From contig JBITNC010000001.1 of the NCBI GenBank assembly GCA_050084985.1, positions 1,054,001-1,118,000 of the forward strand: a DNA stretch of 64,000 nt, written 5' to 3'. Positions 34,101 through 45,042 of the stretch are shown here, piece by piece. Each line of letters begins with the position of its first letter. Position 1 is the stretch's first letter. The notes under the pieces are model-generated. The model did not search any database and was not told where the DNA came from. It saw only the letters and a list, made by a program, of their open reading frames with translations. The stretch comes from Nageia nagi. Its lineage: Eukaryota; Pinophyta. A program made the position numbers and the translations under genes.

Positions 34101-37100
34101 ATTTTAATTCAGCGGTACTTACATGTCATTACAGACATAAGATAGGAATTTACCTCTCTTTAATTCAGCAGTGCTTGTTTAAAGCATCATGAATGTGTGA
34201 CAGAAGTATGGCATGTAAGGTGCTCAGTTTACAATATTCCTTTCTGAGCTAGTTCCATGTACCGAACCAATAAATGCTTTGTGATTACATTTAATATTCT
34301 TATCAACTCTTTTCAGCTGGATCATCTTTTCAAATCCAGGCTTATTGGTGGGATTAAACATGCAAATGATTATGTCAAGCAGTTTCCTTCTCCTGCTGTG
34401 TCATTAATTGCTAAGCATGTTTCATTTATGACTGGCGGTTTAGCAGCAATTCTTATTGTTATTGCTCTGTTGGAGGAGTCTCTTCTTGAAGGACAAGTAT
34501 GTATATTGTTCACTTTACGTTCTTAAGAAGAACATCTCTCAAAGCCAAAAATATCACCTTTTCTGATATGTCTGCAATTCAGTAGCTGTAACCGAGGAGA
34601 TTTTCAGTGATTTTTAATGTTATTTTATTTGCTTACAGCTCTTTGGCCGAAATTTGTTATGGTATACTGCTGTCTTTGGTGCTATAATAGCAATAAGCAG
34701 AGAACTTATTGCTGATGACTTACCAGAGTTTGATCCTGAGGGGATAATGGCATTAGTGGCTCAACATACACATTATATGCCAAAGAGTTGGCGTGGAGCA
34801 GAAAAATCTGAATATGTGCGAAGGGAGTTTGAATCTCTCTTTCAGGTAGAGTTAATTCCAAGCTTTGTTTTTGCTTGTAGACAGGCCTAATATGACAAAT
34901 AATTAAATGTAGTAGATGCTGCTTACAAGTACTCTTTACTCAAATATTTATATTTTAGGTATATATTGCTTGTGTGTTTACTGCAGAATTGCATGTATAA
35001 TATATACATTTAAGAGTCAGTCTAGAACCCAGCATGTGTCACACCACTTCCTGCAGAGAAGCCATTTTCGTTGTCATTAAGTACATATGTTTTTTATGTA
35101 TTGGGTGGAGCTACGGACATAAAAACATAGGAAGGAATTTTTTATGTCTGTAATCATGCTTTCTTCAGCTGTAATCATGCTTTCTTCAGATCTTGGAATA
35201 GCAACCTCTTTGGTTTTATTTGCCTGCAAAATTTTCTTGCATGTTCTGGTTTTTTGTTGAAAAATTTCTTGGATCTTGTTTTAATACTAAGTCTCTTTTT
35301 GGAAATTGAAGACATCCTAGTTATTAACTAAAAGTCTCAGTATTTTGGAAAGAGACTTTTGGATTACTGTCAATTTTGTTAACAGGTATATACCAATCAA
35401 ACTATTGCTGTGGGTTGGAACAGGACGAATTTTTAAAGACGAAAAAGCAATACTACTAAGTGTGAAATTTGCCATGAATCATTCTATTGCAACAAACTGA
35501 TATTGTTGTGGTGCATGTCCTAGATGTAAATTTAGGCACACCAGGTGCATCCACAACCAGTATGTCAGTATGGTGAAATGTGCCTATTGCCGCACTGCAC
35601 TGGGTGCAGAACTGTTTTTTAAATCCATTTCTATAGAATCTCTTCCAAGTTCTAATCAATGAAGGTGCTCTGAAGTAATCAACTGATAGTGCATACTGCA
35701 TTCTATTCGGTACCATAATCTGTAAAGGGTCGTAACCAACACCAGCCAATATGCTGCAAAGTACCACAGCAAAGTCACATTTCATTATTTTATGGTAATG
35801 CTTTGATTCCCAGAGGTTGTTGTTTGCAAGTGAACATGGAGAACTGGGAGCAGGACAGAGTATTAATAAAGTGTTGTAGAAATCTCTCTAGATGGAGTTG
35901 TTGATGGCTGATTCCAGGGTTAAGATTGCTCTCAGAAATGAGGACGCTAAACTCCATGCTTTGCCCTCACTCAATACCTGATTCATTTCCCAAAAGACTG
36001 TTAGCTCCAAATTCATCTCCCATGCCAAGTGTTATTGAGGTAGTTAATTTCTTCATAGATTCTCATCCAACTATAATTAAAAAACACTGGATCCTTATTT
36101 GATTAAATGCGTCAATTTGTTTTAATTTATTATTTTGAACATTGGCAAAGATCAGGCGCTCTCTTGCACTCTACATATGGAGGTTTGTAACTACTTAATA
36201 AGGTCACCTTCAATAACTTCTTGTTGAGAAAGATGCAACTTTCCCTGGAAAATAATTTTGAAGGAGATCCTAAATTAGTGGAGAGATTAAAGAATCCAAC
36301 TCATCATCCCAAACACCTTTTACTGTGGAAATCATAAATATTTCATTTGCATATTTTCTAACAACATTTTTCGTACAGGAAGGCAGAAAACCACTGTTTG
36401 AAATAAGCAATAGAAGCTAATAAATCAGCATCTCATTAGAAATCTATGTTTTCAAGTAAAAAATAAAACAATAAGCAGAGGGAAAACTTGCTTTTGAAAA
36501 CAACAAAAGTGGCTTCACTAATTGCATGCATTCTAGAAAGGCAATCAACAACTTGTTACTGAATGCCCAGAGTTAGAAGCAAGTAATGATTACAAATTAT
36601 TGATAACTCATTAAAACATTTCAGAAGAAAGAACGATCATCGAAATGAAGATTATTATCTTGGTTAAAGATCATATTTGAAGAGGAATTCTGTTTGGTTC
36701 TGTTTACACTAGAATTTTTAGCTTGATCAAGTAAGAGAAAATTTCAGAAGAGTAACTTTGTTTCATACTGAATGTCAAAAAACACTTTGAGGGCCCAAGG
36801 GAATATCAATGTAGCAAGAGATCAGTACAAAACATAAGTCACAATTTTTAACACTAGAGATCCAAACCTGTTGTTTGTTATTAACAATCTCTCTGCTGAG
36901 CACCTAAGATTATTTTATATTTTTTGAGTTTTTTTGGTAGTTGCATGACTATGCTTTGCAATTATCAAATGAAACACAATTACTTGTATAAATTAGTCAA
37001 AATGTATTTATATTGATGATGTGTATTGATTTGGATAGTATTACTATTACCTGACTCGATTGAGTCCTGTTACAGTGTTTTTGAAAATGTTGTTCAACAC

Positions 37101-38974
37101 ACTGATATAGGTGATCAGCATATTCTCGTAACTACTGGCTTTCTTTTGGTGATCAATAGAAGAAAGCGGAATAATGGTTTATAATTTATACAGAAAATTT
37201 GAGATTTCCTTTCTCGTATTAAAGCCAGTAGTTTCCACCTTTCCTTGACATCTACAATATACAAGGTCTAGTTACATCTTTTAAAAGTCAAGGCACTACT
37301 GTATTTTGTAAAACGTAATTTAGTTGAGGATGCAAGGGCTCACTTTTTGCTTTTTTGATGCAGTATACTCTCATGTTGTTGTTCCAGGACATGGCCTCAT
37401 TGTTTGTAACTCCATGGGTTCTGATCTGGCTACTACCAAAGGTATCTGGTATCCAATCATTTTTTAATAAATTAAGCAAGGCTTTTGATAAAGATAGATC
37501 TGTCTTCTTATTTACCAATTAACAAAGTTCAAATGAATAACTTGACATAACTAGGATTTGAAATCTGAATAACAAATTATGTCCAAATGATTTTAATGTT
37601 TTCACTAAATTTGCAGCGTGTGGATGCTATTTTGCAATTTATAAAAGATTTCACAGTGAATGTTGAAGGTGTTGGAGAGGTTTGCAGGTACATTATGTTG
37701 ATTGTCCTCTTTGTTTTAAGTTTGATTTTTTCACCTTCCATATGGGGAATTCTGTGATACTTAATTTTTTATCATTGGAAAATTATTTGGCAGTTTAAGT
37801 GTTTTCGATTTTGAACTTCATGGAAACAGCAAGTATGGATCTCCATGCAATACATCTAAAGATCGTAGAAGTGGTCAAGGGAAAATGGAAAAGTCATTCC
37901 TTAGGTATGTTCAATGGTGTTGCTGTTTGAATTAAATAGTAGTGAAATCATGAAGTCACTATGTTTGGTTGCAAATTTTTTTTGTTTTGAGCATTATATT
38001 CTATGCAGGGAAAATAGTTTTTTAATGTGTTCATTTCTCATGAATTTGTTTCTTTCCAGTTTTAAGTGCAGTTACCCCACTTGGGAGCCAAATGCTCAGG
38101 GTAAACAATTCCTTTACACTCTTTCAGATTTTCGACAGCAAGAACAGGACAGACAGGCTACACAGATGTATTCACCTGACCGTGTTTCACAAAGATTGCC
38201 AACAGGAAGAGGTTTGGGTAGTGGATACAGTTCAGTATTAAGGGAAGTGCTTCCCACAGGTGGCCCTTTTCAAGACCTTATCCAGATTTCCAGATTGGTC
38301 AGTTGGATCAGCCTTGGACTGCTGAAATAGAACAGAAGGATCATCTCTACTGGCTTGATCGATATTATACTTTCCAGTCACTCTATGGTTCAGATGCGAA
38401 GGACAATCAGGCTCTTATGGTTGGATTGGAACAAAACTTGCTTGATACTGTAGGTAGAGAAGAGTCATTGGGCAAAACAAGAACTCATGGATTCTATATG
38501 GATGAGAGACTAAGGAGTCATATGGAGGCTTCAACCTCGAGTGCAATTTACCAGGATGATATTACTCCTCAAGGCATAGCTGCACCAGTACGACAGATGG
38601 ATGACAGCCGATGGTGGGCAAGAAATGCAAATCTGTCAAGTCGTGGCTATGAAAGCTTTAGGGAGCCACCTCAATTCACTGGTTGTCAGTTAGTAGATAC
38701 TATTGAGGAGTCATCTTATGGGAGTGACAAGGAGCAAGGCACAACATCAGAACTGAAACAATCTACACCTGCATATTCCAGCACTTTTATTGATAACAAG
38801 TTGAATGCTTTACATTTACCTTATGAAAATGAAGGCCGGGACACAATATGGGCCATGAGACAATCTTCGGCCACTTACGCTAGCACTTTCCAAAATGAAA
38901 ACAATGCCGAATTTGGTCTGCTCTTTTGTGATATGTCTGGACAGCCAACTAGTAACATCGAAGAGAGAATGTGA
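30979..38974 (+). CDS. ATG9: ATG9 autophagy membrane protein gene (nine coding exons, frame breaks in exons 1 and 9)
   Basis: This is ATG9, a multi-pass membrane protein and lipid scramblase whose vesicles seed autophagosome membranes. The spliced coding exons are 31140-31648, 31729-32049, 33547-33769, 34317-34496, 34639-34845, 37364-37441, 37617-37687, 37794-37904 and 38060-38974. All internal introns are GT-AG with matching phases. The sum is about 871 codons, close to the 866 of Arabidopsis ATG9. Family hallmarks include VVKDLSAHDIVMRIMRKDNY, LIGMLNKGVLAIPIPQWVPGAG, HAEQFYNHPSTAFSRRWSNL, GGLAAILIVIALLEESLLEG and QHTHYMPKSWRG. As written, exon 1 contains a 39-codon segment in the wrong frame and exon 9 a single-base break. 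It may be a real gene with base errors or a young pseudogene. Confidence 0.93.
31140..31648 (+). CDS. ATG9: ATG9 coding exon 1 (N-terminus, first two membrane helices)
   Basis: Residues 1-17 (MHLTGDLNEGLLSSVSP) match the plant ATG9 N-terminal GLL-x-x-V-x-P block. The expected continuation EIELSDY...DLDRFF is present at 31190-31306 but one frame away. The frame returns at 31308 with VRLYSYYCAHGL. Two hydrophobic helices follow, around ASLGFTIVFSGICLLCVDW and GVVVGYLGLFSLYWIFCFL. The exon ends FFAQLKDTLDSRDFYWK plus two bases at the donor AG|GTATGT. The original frame stays open across the misframed 39 codons. Confidence 0.85.
31729..32049 (+). CDS. ATG9: ATG9 coding exon 2 (most conserved cytosolic core)
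   Basis: It begins after TTGTGCAG and completes a Ser codon (SLNITDQELQRM). It contains WSTVLEKTILFQ, LCVVKDLSAHDIVMRIMRKD, YLIGMLNKGVLAIPIPQW and LTRTLEWILNWCILQNMFD, the central ATG9 signature. The donor AG|GTTTGA leaves phase 2. The frame is fully open with no odd residues. Confidence 0.95.
32050..33546 (+). other. ATG9: ATG9 intron between coding exons 2 and 3
   Basis: 1497 bp with GT-AG ends, T-rich. A 100-codon frame at 32128-32430 begins soon after the donor but has no recognisable domain. I see no identifiable element. Confidence 0.8.
33547..33769 (+). CDS. ATG9: ATG9 coding exon 3 (third membrane helix)
   Basis: It encodes RNFLIRKDFINNPGLLRRRL, a helix LVGLLMIVLLPFLAIFMLVY, and the hallmark HAEQFYNHPSTAFSRRWSNL, ending FRDFNE. 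The acceptor is TTATGCAG and the donor GAG|GTATTG, phase 0. The preceding intron is 1497 bp. Confidence 0.95.
34317..34496 (+). CDS. ATG9: ATG9 coding exon 4 (fourth membrane helix)
   Basis: Exactly 60 codons: LDHLFKSRLIGGIKHANDYV, KQFPSPAVSLIAKHVSFMTG, then the helix GGLAAILIVIALLEESLLEGQ. Acceptor TTTTCAG, donor CAA|GTATGT, both phase 0. Family residues are well kept. Confidence 0.95.
34639..34845 (+). CDS. ATG9: ATG9 coding exon 5
   Basis: 69 codons: LFGRNLLWYTAVFGAIIAIS, then an acidic loop (ELIADDLPEFDPEGIMALV) and QHTHYMPKSWRGAEKSEYVR ... FESLFQ. Acceptor CTTACAG, donor CAG|GTAGAG, phase 0 at both ends. A 2.5-kb intron follows. Confidence 0.95.
34846..37363 (+). other. ATG9: ATG9 intron between coding exons 5 and 6 (2.5 kb)
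   Basis: The largest intron inside the coding part. A short repeated phrase TCTGTAATCATGCTTTCTTCAG is doubled at 35146-35190. A minus-strand 109-codon frame at 35785-35456 with several Cys residues matches nothing I know. It is otherwise unremarkable. Confidence 0.8.
37364..37441 (+). CDS. ATG9: ATG9 coding exon 6
   Basis: 26 codons, YTLMLLFQDMASLFVTPWVL then IWLLPK, corresponding to the re-entrant hydrophobic segment near the end of the ATG9 core. Acceptor GATGCAG, donor AAG|GTATCT, phase 0. Confidence 0.93.
37617..37687 (+). CDS. ATG9: ATG9 coding exon 7
   Basis: It encodes RVDAILQFIKDFTVNVEGVG then EVC plus two bases. The wording matches the end of the ATG9 core domain (FI-x-DFTV-x-VEGVG). 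Acceptor TTTGCAG, donor AG|GTACAT, phase 2. Confidence 0.93.
37794..37904 (+). CDS. ATG9: ATG9 coding exon 8
   Basis: It encodes SLSVFDFELHGNSKYGSPCN, then TSKDRRSGQGKMEKSFL, the conserved start of the cytosolic C-terminal tail (FDF-x-x-HGN-x-x-YGSP ... S-QGKMEKSF). Acceptor TTGGCAG, donor AG|GTATGT. Confidence 0.93.
38060..38974 (+). CDS. ATG9: ATG9 coding exon 9 (C-terminal tail, single-base frame break)
   Basis: It opens SFKCSYPTWEPNAQGKQFL, as in plant ATG9 tails. In the entering frame a TAG at 38328-38330 ends the protein after GGPFQDL plus 17 unrelated residues. In another frame family-like text resumes at once (YPDFQIGQLDQPWTAEIEQK, DRYYTFQSL) and stays open to TGA at 38972-38974. One missing T near 38278-38280 explains this. 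The tail is polar, Ser/Gln/Glu-rich and has no membrane segment. It is expected in the cytosol, where ATG9 tails bind partners. Confidence 0.85.
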
Positions 38975-40030
38975 CATGAAGTCATTGAGGATAGAGAAGA
39001 ATGAATAAGTTCTCATCCCTAATCTCATTTTCTTAAGGTGCAAGAATTGTAATGCTAAGATTTCAAACATTACTTTTGTTTCCAGGAAAAGATTCAGTTT
39101 TTCTGTTTTAATATCCTGATGGATTCGTGATACTGGTGTCCTTTCTGCAGAGCATTTGTTTGTTGTTCCATTTTATATCCTAAAATAGAGCTCTTGCTCT
39201 TGGGATGGTAATTATGAAATCTGCATGAACGGAATTTAAAAGGTGGATGGATAGGTTTCCTGATACGTAATCTTCAACATAGGGGACATCTGCCACATGC
39301 TATGTACAAAAATTGATTTGCTGATTCTTTCTGAAAGGTGCAACGCTTGTACTTATGTATATATGTTGTGGCAATAGATTTTCCTATTGTTTCTAAAAGC
39401 TTGGTTAGGTGCTGCAAACAAAGCATCTAATTGGTTGTCATTCTGGCGGACAGATACATGGACCGTTATACTTCAGCAATCATCTGGATGTTAACAGACG
39501 AGTCATCAATTTGATCTGAATTATTTTAGCATATTCTGCTGTCTGGAAGGTCAAAAGCATCATTGAATTTTCAATTTACATTGAAAGAAAAGTTGATTGT
39601 GTCAAAAGGATCTGGCATCAAAGACGAGCTTGTTAGATTGCTTTACCATTATTCTTTGGAAAATAACTGATTATTTATTTGTTTCTGTAGTCTGTGGGAA
39701 CATGAAATTTAACCAGGCCCACAGACCAAAATGTCTGGCATGGAATTTGCCATATTTCTGAACTTTTTCATATTTTGACTTATGTTGGGCTGAACCCACA
39801 AGAGACAGTGTACAATATACTTTCTTGTGTATGGAGAAATTGATCTCATTTTATTGGATATTTATTATTTGGTAATTATTTATAGGCAGAATATTTTCTT
39901 TTGTGCATTATTTGACTGCATATGTTTCGTTCCTCAAGTTACATAACAAGACTAATGAGCTATTTTGAATAAAAAACTCAAAAAAACTTTCTGCCAAATC
40001 CGTACATAAAGCTTTTCGATTTTCTTGGCA
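38975..40030 (+). other. ATG9 3' UTR and downstream flank
   Basis: A/T-rich noncoding sequence follows the stop. A canonical AATAAA occurs at 39968-39973, about 1 kb after the stop. Nearer variant signals such as AATAAG (39003) are weak. The true poly(A) site cannot be fixed from the sequence. Confidence 0.4.
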
Positions 40031-41019
40031 CTTGGTCCTAATAATTGGAATGTAGAGGTGTGATACGAAACGTAGAGGTGTTATGGGTTTTGAAACTTAC
40101 TGTTTTGTTTGAAGGGCATCCTTGTGCCTATCAAAAGGAGGATTCAGTGACAACAGTCATTCCTAGGAGGATTCAGTGTTCACAGAAAGTTCATGGAGGA
40201 TTAAATCGATGGAAGATGAGAAGTTTCTTTCTTATGGTCTTTATTGCGCATATTACAATTTCAAATTATGATAGATATAAAGGATGATATTGGTTGTGAA
40301 ATAATGAACAACAGAGAGTGGAAAATTGTAGAGAAAATATCCCTTGTTAGAACAAATAAAATCCTTTACAATGTGTCATTCAATTATGAAGTTTATTTTT
40401 TGTTTCAAAAAGTGAAATAGGTTTGAAGTGTTCACCCTAAGTGTCGTATAGCATGAATGTGGAAGTGTTTTAATTTTATTTTTCAATGTATATCACATTA
40501 TTTGTGAACATATTTTGGGATGATCTATTTGCTTGACTACTAAGAATGCATGAAACAAGTAATGAAAGAACTTGTTTATTTTTTCAAAATAAATATTGTT
40601 GTAATATTATGATCGAGATGAATTCTCTTTATAATTTCAAATTAAAAATAACATACCTTACTTTATCCTTCTCATGGAAGTTGGTTTATTCCTATTGAAA
40701 GTGAAGCTTTAAAATAGTATATATTATACATTAAACTAACAAGTTAGATCCTCATAGATTGCCTATAGTTCTCCAACAAACTTATTCAACTCATAGTCAT
40801 CTTAAAAGAGGTTGGCTAGAAAAAAATTAGCAAAAGTTCAAATTGCAAATAACGTAAATCAAAATTTTTGGAATGATGATAGCATCAAAGATGAAAGAAA
40901 ACTAGTTCACTACAAAAGTATCATTAATCCAAAACTTGAACCTTTCACCACCCACATAAAGTTACTAATCTTAAAAAGAAACTTTCGATTGCAAAATTAA
41001 AAAATTAATTCATATGATT
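40031..41019. other. AT-rich intergenic stretch, nothing identified
   Basis: It contains two near copies of AGGAGGATTCAGTG(A/T)...ACA at about 40136-40182. No supported gene; frames of 62-80 codons have no recognisable content. Confidence 0.35.
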
Positions 41020-41195
41020 TATATAATAATAATAAAAGTATATTAACATTCATGGGAGACCAACTAATCGATGGGACGGACAGTTGTAATAGGCTATTTC
41101 ATAGCATATAAATCTTGTAGTGGGAATCGAACATGGGATATAAGTCATAGCAAGGTCAACACATGACCAACTCAACCAACATAATGAACTTGGTA
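41020..41195 (-). mobile_element. tRNA-derived SINE
   Basis: On the minus strand a box A-like TGGTTGAGTTGG (41179-41168) and a box B-like GTTCGATTCCC (41132-41122) stand 35 bases apart, as in a tRNA-type pol III promoter. A body of about 90 bases follows, then a TTATTATTATA-type tail (41038-41022). A headless relative lies at 20410-20485. Target duplications were not found, so the outer ends are approximate. Confidence 0.6.
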
Positions 41196-43285
41196 GATGG
41201 ACAACAATAAAATTGCCTCGAGATAAAAGAATTTGCAAGTATTGTAATCTAAATACCATAAAGAATGAGACTCACATTCCTCTTTTTTGCTGATTGTACA
41301 AAGACATTAGATAAACTTATAAAGGTATATGTAACTTCAACTCGATCTATGAATTTTTAAACCAAGATAACCAATATGCTTGAAGATTTTATTATACAAC
41401 TTAATTATGTGAGAAACAATCATTCAAATACTTAATTGATATATTTTTACTTTTGGACAGACTTTGATAGGTCCTACAAACTATTGAATTAAAAGGACGT
41501 TAAAAAAACTTATCTAACAAAGTTTGTTCAAAGTTAAATATATATCATTTATGTATTTAAATTATTATTTTTTATAGATTTTTTTTTTTTTGTGATTAAA
41601 ATCAAGTAAATTTGTTATCAATCCAAAAATCAAAGTTTTGAAAGGGTCTCTGAACCTTTTACATGGTCAAAATTTGTTTCATTTACAATATATTTGTATA
41701 ATATACACAACTTATCTTCCTTACCAAAGAAAAGAACAAATAAAAAACATAGTACTTTACCATGAAGGATAGAAATATACAAAATACAACATAAGTTCTA
41801 TTACTGCCTATTCTAACTATATAGTAAACAAAATGTAGCATAGACCTCTTTATGGCTTCTGTGAGTTTAGTGGCTTGGGTGTGAAGTAGACCATTCTATT
41901 GAACTCTGCAAATTGCTACCCTATTGTAGGATATGACATTAGTAATAGAGTAGGTGATCCATCTTCCTTACTAAATGTTAGGTCATTGTGGTTGTACTTG
42001 TAGAATTTCTTATATATCCTTCTCATTTTAGGTTGAAATTGGTTGATAGACTGAACGAATGATTGGGCCTCCTTTATTTTCCTCCTCTTGATAGTCTTCC
42101 CCTGTTGTGTTCTCTTTGGAAAATTCCATTTTTTGTGTTCTATATAACTCCTCTTCATTCTTGTAGTTGCGTTTTCCTCTGTTCTAGATGTAGAATTTCT
42201 TGGGCCTCTTTTACTTCTCTATCTCTCTCCTTTACTTCATCGTTATGGCATGGCATCATATCTTGTATTTGGCTTGCCTTGTGACTATATTGCCTCTACT
42301 AGCATTTGATTATGGATAAAATAGCTTTGTGGCATTCTTATTGCTTGTATTTTCTTCCTTTGTTTTGATTTTGGTTGGCTTGTTTGCCCTTTGCTGCGTT
42401 TTACCTTCATTGTTACTCCTACTTGGTTGTTGTTCCATAGTTTGATCTTCAACTTGTACCATGATTTTTCTCTTTGAGAGATTCCACTTTTTGGGTTCTA
42501 TTTAACTCCTCTTCATTCCTGTCAATTGCATTTTCCTCTGGATGGTAGAACTTAATTCTATTATTTTTAATAGAATTAAGATGCTTACCAAAACATAGTT
42601 AATATTTTACATGTTTATTTTCATCAAGATAAATATTTTTATATAAACTGTGATAACATTTTTTTAGTATTGATATAAGAGATTTTTAAGATCCTTAGAG
42701 CTTTAGAAAATAAATTGTGGGGTTGAATAGCATTACATCCATCAACTTATATACTACAAACTTAAACAAAAAGTGGCCATACATTATAAGGTCATTAGCT
42801 AACTAGTAAACAAAATAGAATAAAATGTGATAACATAGTTAATATGTTATATGTTAATTCTTATTTTTTAATCATGTTAACGAGTTTTTTTCTACAATGA
42901 CAAGAGGGGGCGATAGTTAGTACATTGGTATTTGATTGCAAATATTTAGAAATTAATTATATGATAGTTGTTGAAAGGTGTTTATATGATAGTAGGAAGG
43001 GGTTGGTGAGTAGAATTTAATGTTCATTGAGTACCACTTTGGCATTCATTGACAAACTTTGAAGAAGTTCGAAGGTTGTCAATGAGCTCACGTAGCCATT
43101 TAAGGATTTAGCATTAAATATAATTCCCAAATCCTTTGCATGCGAGACTCAAGATTAAAGTTTCTTATCAAATGGGATAGGTTTCATTTTTCTTAACTAT
43201 TTGAATAAAATCAACCCAACACATAAATGTGCTTGCATATCTAAAAATTCTAGAATATCCCCAAACATGCACAAATCATCAATAA
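41196..43285. other. AT-rich stretch with a 71-bp direct repeat
   Basis: A segment at 42111-42180 recurs at 42469-42539 (TCTCTTTG.(A)A.ATTCCA.TTTTT.G.GTTCTAT.TAACTCCTCTTCATTC), about 358 bp apart. The surrounding 41.9-42.5 kb has a richer, possibly once-coding composition on the minus strand (Lys/Arg-rich frame at 42158-41916), but no domain is recognised. Confidence 0.4.
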
Positions 43286-44480
43286 TGTTAGAAGATGAAA
43301 GTGTGATCCTCAATACTAGATTGCAAATATGAAATATATTAACTCCAAGGCTTCAAAATTACATTCCCATAATACGCAAGTACATAAAGAAGTGACTTAT
43401 CACTTCACCTTACAAAAGATACTCTTAGAGTCCCTAAAGACACACCATATTCAACTTCCTATGACTCTTGGAATAACTACAATATTTCAATATGAAAATA
43501 GAAATATTTCTAACATAAAAATCCCTTATTTAATAACATATTACTAATATTCTTAATCCCTAAGGATTATATTTTCAACATTCCTCCATTTAATCCAAAA
43601 GGGATTAAGAAGATACAACATATAGTAGTAAATGATAATAAATTTTATAGTCTTTATAACTAACTCAATTATAATGTGCAATCATGGTTAGAGAAAAATC
43701 AAGATATTTCTCATAAGGAGCTTTTTCATCATGATGCTCCTTTTCTTCAAGACTCTCCTATTGAATTTTGCAATACTTGGTAGGATGCATTTCCTTTGGC
43801 ATCCCACACATTGCAAGTTAGATGTATCACCTTGATTTAATATAACCCTCTTTCCTCTAGAATTCTTCTTTCCTTTTCCTCTTGTACTATTTTTCCTTTG
43901 TAAGTATCTTTTTTTCCCTTTTTGAGCAGTGCATAAGATTTCTCTAGGGATATCAACCATCTTCTTTTTGAAGGCCTTTTAATATTGCTCAATGTTCTTC
44001 TTAAAGAGATTACTTGTGAGAGATTTCAAATTGCCACTACCTGAAGTGATTCAAGATAATTAGAGTATGTTGTATTGAAGGCCTTGATGAAAGCCATGGG
44101 AGAAATATCTACCTTGACACCAAAATTCATAATAACATACATGATAGCCTTAATCTTCAAAGCTAAGCCCATGGGATCATTATCCTTCAACTCAACATAG
44201 AAGAGTTTTACTTGTAATTGTATGAACCCTAGACCCAAATGAGAGTCATACAAATCTTTCAATTTCTTCAAAGCACCAATGCTCATTTTATGGATTTAAT
44301 GTGGCACTTGACCCCTTCAATTATTGAAGCAATGATCAAGGCATATGTATTCCTATATTTATGTCTTCAGTGTGCAAACTCTTTTGGATCCATGGATTTT
44401 GTGGGTGGATAATCCCCATCAAAAACACTATCCCAAAGGTTATTAAAGATAAGAGTATGTTCTATCTTCCTTGACGATTC
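43286..44480 (-). mobile_element. LTR retroelement fragment: gag fused to 3' LTR
   Basis: On the minus strand a copia-type gag (about 44450-43690) is followed almost directly by a purine tract (AAATGGAGGAA, 43591-43581) and a probable LTR running from TGTTGAAAAT (43580) to about 43286. The pol region is absent, so this is another internally deleted element. The far LTR end is uncertain. Confidence 0.5.
43688..44450 (-). pseudogene. copia-type (UBN2-like) gag remnant
   Basis: Minus-strand segments read DTLIFNNLWDSVFDGDYPP, then WRHKYRNTYALIIASI, SIGALKKLKDLYDSHLGLGF, QVKLFYVELKDNDPMGLALK and FNTTYSNYLESLQVVA. This is the W..W/L..L..LY pattern of copia-type gag. A knuckle-like C-G-M-P-K-E-M-H-P-T-K-Y-C follows near 43800 in another frame. 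Lys/Arg-rich sequence links the two. At least two frame changes are needed. Confidence 0.55.
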
Positions 44481-44722
44481 TCACCATTTCTCTTTACTAG
44501 CAACATAACATCAATAATATATGCAAGAGGATGCATTATTATGCGGTGAGAAAAATAATGTCTTCAATTTATTTATATGCCTTCAAAAATGAGTATAATA
44601 ATTCCTTCAAAAAATAGAATCAATAGATTAAAAAATCAAGTGTCGTTTCTTATGTGATCGATGGACACAATTTTCTTCAGTGTGACCTTTGTAAATACCT
44701 TTAAGGCATCTCCTTATAAAAA

Positions 44723-45042
44723 GGTAAAAGTGAAGTTAATATTTAACTTCTTTTAAACATATTGGTTTATATGACCTATCAAGAGTTTTTAAATGTCAAC
44801 AATGTAGAGGGTGGAAGTTAAACTTAGGACCTTCAATGTGGGTGTCTTCACACCTCACTTGGCTCCTAAATCCCCTAACAAGAGGTGATGTCAAGGGTAA
44901 AGTCAACATTTAATGTCCTTTAAACCTATTAGATTGTATGAGCTATTAAGAGTTTTTAAATATCACCAATGTAGAAGGTGGTAGTTAAACTTGGAACCTT
45001 CAATCTCTTCACACCTCACTTGTCTTCGAACTCCCCTAACAA
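44723..45042. repeat. tandem duplication, unit about 165 bp
   Basis: Copies at about 44723-44882 and 44896-45042 share TTAA.ATTTAA.....TTTAAAC.TATT, GAGTTTTTAAAT.TCA.CAATGTAGA.GGTGG.AGTTAAACTT, CTTCACACCTCACTTG and CCCCTAACAA. The minus strand of each has weakly tRNA-like GGTCCTAAGTTTAACTTCC, so a duplicated SINE is possible. Confidence 0.6.

Noticed and set aside
35456-35785. 109-codon minus-strand frame with many Cys residues
   Set aside because: It lies inside an ATG9 intron on the opposite strand and shows no regular Cys spacing or known domain.
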